Source of the DNA: Trema orientale
Taxonomy: Eukaryota; Streptophyta; Magnoliopsida; Rosales; Cannabaceae
DNA length: 64,000 nucleotides
Reading direction: 5' to 3'
Assembly (NCBI GenBank): GCA_002914845.1
Contig: JXTC01000379.1
Coordinates: 85,863 to 149,862, forward strand
Made by a program: the position numbers and the translations under genes. Of this stretch, positions 59,154 through 64,000 are shown piece by piece; the stretch's first letter is position 1, and every line of letters begins with the position of its first letter. Below the pieces are notes generated by a model. That model was not told the origin of the DNA. It worked only from the letters and a program-made list of their open reading frames with translations, and ran no database searches.

Positions 59154-60740
59154 AATATAACCAAACTCAAACATTTACTTGTCCTCAAGTAAAACAAAAT
59201 AAAGAAAAATCACACAAATCAATACTAAGCACAAATGATAGCATGTGAGTTTATATTGAATTTACAACTGTGCAAATACCTCCAAAATCACAAAATACTC
59301 CAAGCTTGAATGAAATGCAACTATTGAGAGTATCTAGAATTTCAACATCAAGTATCGGTTTCACTTCACGCAAAGTATATGCACAATTAATCTTACTCAA
59401 CTAAATGAACTCCGAATAGACTTATGTGCTTCAGAGAATATTAATGATCTCTAGATAATGGAAATTAGAACTACCATAAGCCAATTCTTTGTATTGCTCT
59501 CTACTAATGTAGATTATAGTATCATAGAAGATCAAAAGGTCTTTTAAAAGTTGTAATGTAAAGTTAGGTAAAGCGTAGATGAGAAGGATATATTTCGGCT
59601 CGGATCACCCTAGATATGCATCACAACTCAAGGATCTTGCATGATTCTTACAAAAAAATTCACTCATTAACTCCCATTACATATCTTTTTTTTTTTTCAA
59701 TTATTCCCACAACAAGCCTATTCTTAAAAAAATGCAAACCAACTACAATTCTTTATTCATTTTTTTTTCTTTTCTTTTCTTTTTCTTCTTTCTTTTTTTT
59801 CTCATTTTTTATTTTTATTTTTTCTTTTGATTTTTTAATAAGATAAGGATTATGATATTAAAAAAAAAAAAGAGAAACATATACCTCACTCTCAAACTCA
59901 AAATCAAAATTGTCCCTAATATTGAAAAGAAATATAATGTAATATATAATTCGTACCAAATACTCTCTTTTTGGTTTCTTTTATTTGTAATACTTCAATC
60001 CACTAACGATTCTCTAAACATAACCTACACTTGTCTTTTATTCTCAATGAATCATAAAAAAATACAATACAATCATGCATACTAGTGATGGGTTTAAGAA
60101 ATAAGAATTAATTTAGTGGTTTAGATGTACTTGTAAAGGCGATAAAGAAAGTAAGTCAAATATTCTTAATTGGGGTAAACTAAGAATAAATTTTTCAAGT
60201 GTTAGCTGCAAAGATTTAAACGATCTAAAGTAATGCCTAAATCTTTTTTTCAATGATACTTAACCTAAGATTTCTCCTTAAGCAACACTCAAATGGGTTC
60301 TAAAGTTCATAAAATGACAAAGTCTAGCTAATAAATATAAGTGTCTTCTAAAACTCAAATTACTCAAGTGATCATGATTCATAGTGCTCAAATATAGAGA
60401 ATCAAAAGGGAAATTCAACTAATACGAGTCAAGCACATAGATAATTTAATAAATTGCATTTCAAAAGACCTAAAGAGCATTTAGTGACTATACTTATCAT
60501 CAATAACATGTTATCTCATTTCAACAAGACTCACAACTTATTCAAATAAACTAAAGAAAAGCAAGTAAAGAATTTATTAAAAGAACACAAGTCATGAAAG
60601 GAAAAATTATAGCAACCAACACATGAGCAAAGCTAATACCTATCAACTAATTAACCATCAAGCCCTCCCACCCCCCAGACTCACAATTAAAAAAGTTCTC
60701 AATATTTAAAAATTCAAATTAAGCAAAATGGAATAAGAAC
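59154..60740. other. Non-coding interior of the retrotransposon
   Basis: AT-rich sequence with low-complexity frames (for example a Phe/Ser-rich frame at 59616-59846). No protein domain was recognised. A short palindrome, TTTACTTG/CAAGTAAA, lies near 59175-59193. Confidence 0.4.
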
Positions 60741-61454
60741 CTATAATGGTTGATGAAGGTGGTGCTCCAGACAATGGTGGCTTTATCTCGGGTTGGCAGG
60801 ACTTTCCTCTATATCTTGAGTCTTTAAGCTCGATTATGTCCAAATTAGTGGCTCGTCAAAAATTAGCTTCCGCACATAGTACGTGTCATACAACACGACA
60901 TATGAGTCTTAGTTTTGAACACCCTCAAGCATGTCGATGTATGGTAATATTTGGCATGTACGCTCAACTTGATTTGACTCTGGCACATGTGTATGGTGGG
61001 CTTGAATAAACGGTGTTAGAAGCGATGGAGAATGGTTTAGCCATATGGGATCATCATAGATGTACGCTTTGATGACCGGTGGTATGATGACTTGAATTTC
61101 AAAAGGTCGAGACTCACAAGTATTGTCTTGAACCTCTTCCTTACTTGAGTAATCATCATCGAATAAACCCAAGATCCTCCTACTTGTACTCGTCTCTTTT
61201 TAATGGCTTTTATAATTGTATATGTCTTGAGTTCCCCTATGGTCACCATCTTTGTTACGATTTCAATGAAGTCGGATGGAGATTCAGTTTGTAAATTGTG
61301 AATAGTCTTCATCTTCTCTAATTTCTCTATACAGAGTCTTGTTTCCTCTGAAAATTAGGCAACAAGGTCTTGAAGGTCGAGAGAAGACTTCACTTGATAA
61401 TATGAAGTGTCAAACCATAGCACTGAAATATTAAAATTATCTCCCAAACAAAGG

Positions 61455-61714
61455 TGACTTGGTGGATAATTCCAACTCCGATAGTCAAAATCAGCCATAT
61501 CTTCCAATAATCAATAGGCTTTGTTCATTGATAATTGATAGAAATAGGTGGTACCATCTCCTCTTTTAACCCATATTCTTGTTTTGGCACATAACCCACC
61601 AAGGAAATTTTGTTGTTGACAATCCCGAGAGAAGCCATAATTAGGAAATATAGTATGCACTTCCTTGTATCTCCACCATGCATAATAGAACGGTTCTACC
61701 TCGTTGAGCGAATC
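61455..61714 (-). pseudogene. gag fragment of the retrotransposon, broken by a stop
   Basis: The minus-strand frame starting at 61714 carries gypsy gag-like features: an AWWRYKEV block, a FPNYGFSRD block, QQQNFLGGL, and then LLEDMADFDYRSW, which mirror the W-rich, L-E-D-M-A gag core of plant gypsy elements. An in-frame TGA at 61511-61513 interrupts it. A further open stretch at 61037-61312 may be the next part of gag. No protease, reverse transcriptase or integrase was seen. Confidence 0.6.
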
Positions 61715-61869
61715 TAAAGAAAACTTGTCGATTTATCATCTCCAAGTACATCACAAAATAAATATTTAAAAATAAAAAGTAAAAATGAAAAATAAAAATA
61801 GATGTCTAAATTAAATTCAAGTTACTTACTCTCGATATTAAGCCAATCCCCTACTACGAGGCCAAAATT

Positions 61870-62949
61870 TGATAAGTTATCGTCAACACTATTAAATTAA
61901 TATTTGTATTCCTCCTATTCACTAATCTAGCATATTCTAATAAAAATTAGAACTACCTGGTATAATGGTAAGAAAGGTTGATCCCACAAGGATTGGGTAT
62001 TAAAATGTCGTTAAATACTAGAATTATCGTAACATAAATTTATCTAGGCATCCAAACTAAACGAAATTAACATTAAATAAATAAAAACAAAGATAAAAAG
62101 AAATGCGTAAATAAAATATGGATAATACTATGCAGCAGTGTACTAAGGACTTGATTTCATCTAATAACTCTTAAGTTCGTCAAATTAAGTAATTACTAGT
62201 CTAATTTCACTCAACACACTAATCGAGGGACATAATCGAATCTCATTATCTCTCCTAAGTGTCAAATGAGATAATATACTTAACTACCCAAGTCGATATC
62301 CATATCTAACTAATTTAATCAAGTATTCATTAAGTTTAGCTCTTATATTAGGATTTAAGGTATCATTCACCTCTCGGTCTCACAATAACCTAAACTTTCA
62401 AAGTAATTATCTAGAAATTAATCTTTTTTCGGTCTCACAAAAACCAAATTATGTCCCTTAATTCTAGTTTATGAAATCAATATCTCTTGAGAATCAAAAT
62501 CATAATGTAAATTCAACTAATTTACTGGCCAAATAAATTAAAAGCAATAAGCAAAGAGAATCACAAATGAATTGAGAATGGAAAATAAACCAATAATAAA
62601 CAAAATAATCCAAAAAAAGTGTAAAAAAGATAAATCAAACCATAGCATATAAATTCTAACTAAACATAGTAGAATCCAAAAGTAATCTCATCAAGAAATT
62701 CAAAAATCTCAAAATATTCATACAAACTACTCAATACAAATTTTTAAAGAGATTAGGGTGAGAGAAAGGAAAAGGAAAAAAAAAAAAAAAACTGTTCTGG
62801 AAAGAAGCTTCATGTCTTTAAATCTTCAAAAATCTCTCCCAAGTGTTCTACATGAAATCTTCAACTCTAAACTTTCTTTCTCTAGAAATTTTGTGCCTCT
62901 ATCTTATTTTTTTCTCTTAAATTCTCCGCACTAGAATATGTAATTTAAG

Positions 62950-63033
<84 letters not shown>

Positions 63034-63066
63034 AAAATGGGTGATTCTGGGCAACTGGATCTGGAC
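61870..63066 (-). repeat. Truncated 5' LTR of the gypsy-type element
   Basis: It parallels the 3' LTR from its ATCA end at 61870 to about 63066, where similarity stops abruptly after CAAAATGGGTGATT. The missing part and the left target duplication are therefore not available. Confidence 0.7.
62952..63030. repeat. Long (AT)n microsatellite in the 5' LTR promoter position
   Basis: About 78 bases of pure (AT)n. The other LTR has only about 18 bases of (AT)n at the matching place (58783-58800), where a minus-strand LTR TATA box would be expected. Confidence 0.85.
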
Positions 63067-63660
63067 CAAGCTAAAAAGAAAAAAAAAAGTTTATCCCACG
63101 CAATAGTCACAATAAAGTCATCTTACCCCAATTTACTCCTAGTGGCATTGCATTTGCAGGAGTAATTTTTTTTTTCCCCTTTTTCTGGAGTGATTTTAAA
63201 GAGTTAAAAGTGATTCTTCTAGTGGACTTGATCTAATTGTAATTTTTGTAGATTGTGTGCAAGTCACTTTATATATCGGGTGAACAAATTTTTTCCCCCT
63301 CATTTTCGTATAAAATTAGTTGTTGGAAAAAATGAGAGTATTTTTATTTAAATAAAAAATCCACAAACAATTCCATGTACGGATTCATTTAAATATAACA
63401 TATGATGTCAGTCGAATTCAAGTCGACTATTCGGAATCGTTTTTGGCCATTGTACGGGTTGTTGAGGGACATGATAGCGATATAAGATGCTTATGTCTAG
63501 TAGCTAGCCTAGTAAGATTAATATCTTAATTAACATTTCAAATTCAATCTCTTCTGGGGTTAGTTTACACGTATACTAGTATATCTTCATTTATATTCAT
63601 ACGCATGTTTTTTATAAATACATATGTTTGACTTATAAATTTATGTTTACATATATATTG
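63067..63660. other. Intergenic DNA
   Basis: Nothing recognisable besides AT-rich sequence and short T-runs. Confidence 0.35.
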
Positions 63661-63663
63661 TTG

Positions 63664-64000
63664 CCAATCCAATAGGTATTTTTGTTTAGGTTTATGCCCT
63701 AAAAACATGTATATTTTGGATATTTGCTGAATTAATAAAATGACATTTTTCTATTTGAATTTGTGCATAGTTGGTATGTCTTTAAATATCAGAAAATTCC
63801 TAGTTTATTTATGTGACCACAAATTTAGTATATAAGTGTTATATACATGAGGATCAAATTTGTGGATAATAAACTAAATATAGTCCGTAATAATTAATTA
63901 AAGTTTGGGATCTTTAATTAAATATTATTAGTACGGTCCATTAACATTGAGAATGTAATAGTCTTATCCGGACTATTGATGTGTTGACATCACAATGGAG
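63664..64000. mobile_element. Family A TIR end followed by an LTR-like sequence cut by the window end
   Basis: GCCAATCCAATAGGTATTTTT at 63666 (only the core is exact) matches the outer TIR of family A MITEs, but the matching interior does not follow. Instead, TTTATGCCCTAAAAACATG and the following GAATTAATAAAATGACATTT, GGATCTTTAATTA and GATGTGTTGACATC phrases resemble plant Copia LTRs as I know them. It continues outside the window, so the identity is tentative. Confidence 0.35.

Larger units (their letters stand above)
57739..63066 (-). mobile_element. Decayed gypsy-type LTR retrotransposon, minus strand
   Basis: Two direct repeats more than 1.1 kb long (57739-58850 and 61870-63066) are its LTRs. 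The 3' LTR appears complete (57739 to about 59153, TG at the start), preceded on the minus strand by a conserved ACTTGAGGACAAGTAAA stretch and GAGTTTGGTTATATT in the polypurine-tract position. The 5' LTR lacks its first part beyond about 63066. The primer site TGGCCTCGTAGTAGGGGA (plus 61847-61864) is a decayed form of the Asp-tRNA site. The 2.7-kb interior keeps only a gag relic, with no pol domain, so it is a non-autonomous or deleted copy. The LTRs are visibly diverged, so it is old. Confidence 0.8.

Noticed and set aside
59616-59846. Phe-rich plus-strand ORF
   Set aside because: It is a translated T/C-rich low-complexity tract in the retrotransposon interior.
60746-61009. 87-codon plus-strand ORF
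   Set aside because: It is antisense to the gag-bearing strand of the decayed retrotransposon, with no recognisable domain.

Overview
This 64 kb window is nuclear DNA of a flowering plant, most likely a eudicot. It is very AT-rich, its genes carry GT-AG introns, the proteins match known plant families, and the intergenic space is full of plant-type MITEs, Mutator-like elements and LTR-retrotransposon debris. I found three protein-coding genes that I can support, all on the minus strand: (1) an intronless C2H2 zinc-finger transcription factor of the ZFP5/ZFP6/ZFP8/GIS type (1811-2527) with a TATA box and a (CT)n 5' leader; (2) a complete 11-exon ARG1/ARL-type DnaJ protein (22446-27419, 415 aa); (3) a complete 14-exon BRUTUS-type hemerythrin/RING E3 ligase (34543-42287, 1231 aa). 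I built the exon structures of (2) and (3) by hand. All junctions keep frame and use GT-AG sites.

Layout. 1-2650: zinc-finger gene and flanks. 2660-21660: gene-poor desert with a perfect 13-bp inverted repeat, a Mutator-type foldback element next to a second MITE, two minisatellites and a long-TIR element. 21660-27480: ARG1-like gene; one assembly gap (24502-24789) lies inside an intron. 27480-34540: spacer with at least seven TIR or foldback elements, several with clear target-site duplications (TSDs). 34543-42290: BRUTUS gene, with one Mutator-like MITE in intron 4 and another just upstream of its 5' end. 43450-64000: repeat-dominated end with a possible gene-carrying Mutator element (49490-50880), an LTR with an Arg-tRNA-type primer site and three covarying hairpins (52637-54283), and a decayed Asp-tRNA-type gypsy element with a gag relic (57739-63066).

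The three genes do not form a pathway. By family knowledge they act in epidermal-cell/hormone transcription, gravity signalling and iron homeostasis respectively. The most original signals are repeat-based: the compensatory hairpin triplet, the Mutator element with a GC-richer insert, the paired Mutator-like MITEs at BRUTUS, and a strong upstream start codon overlapping the BRUTUS start. I saw no CRISPR array, operon, rRNA or convincing tRNA.
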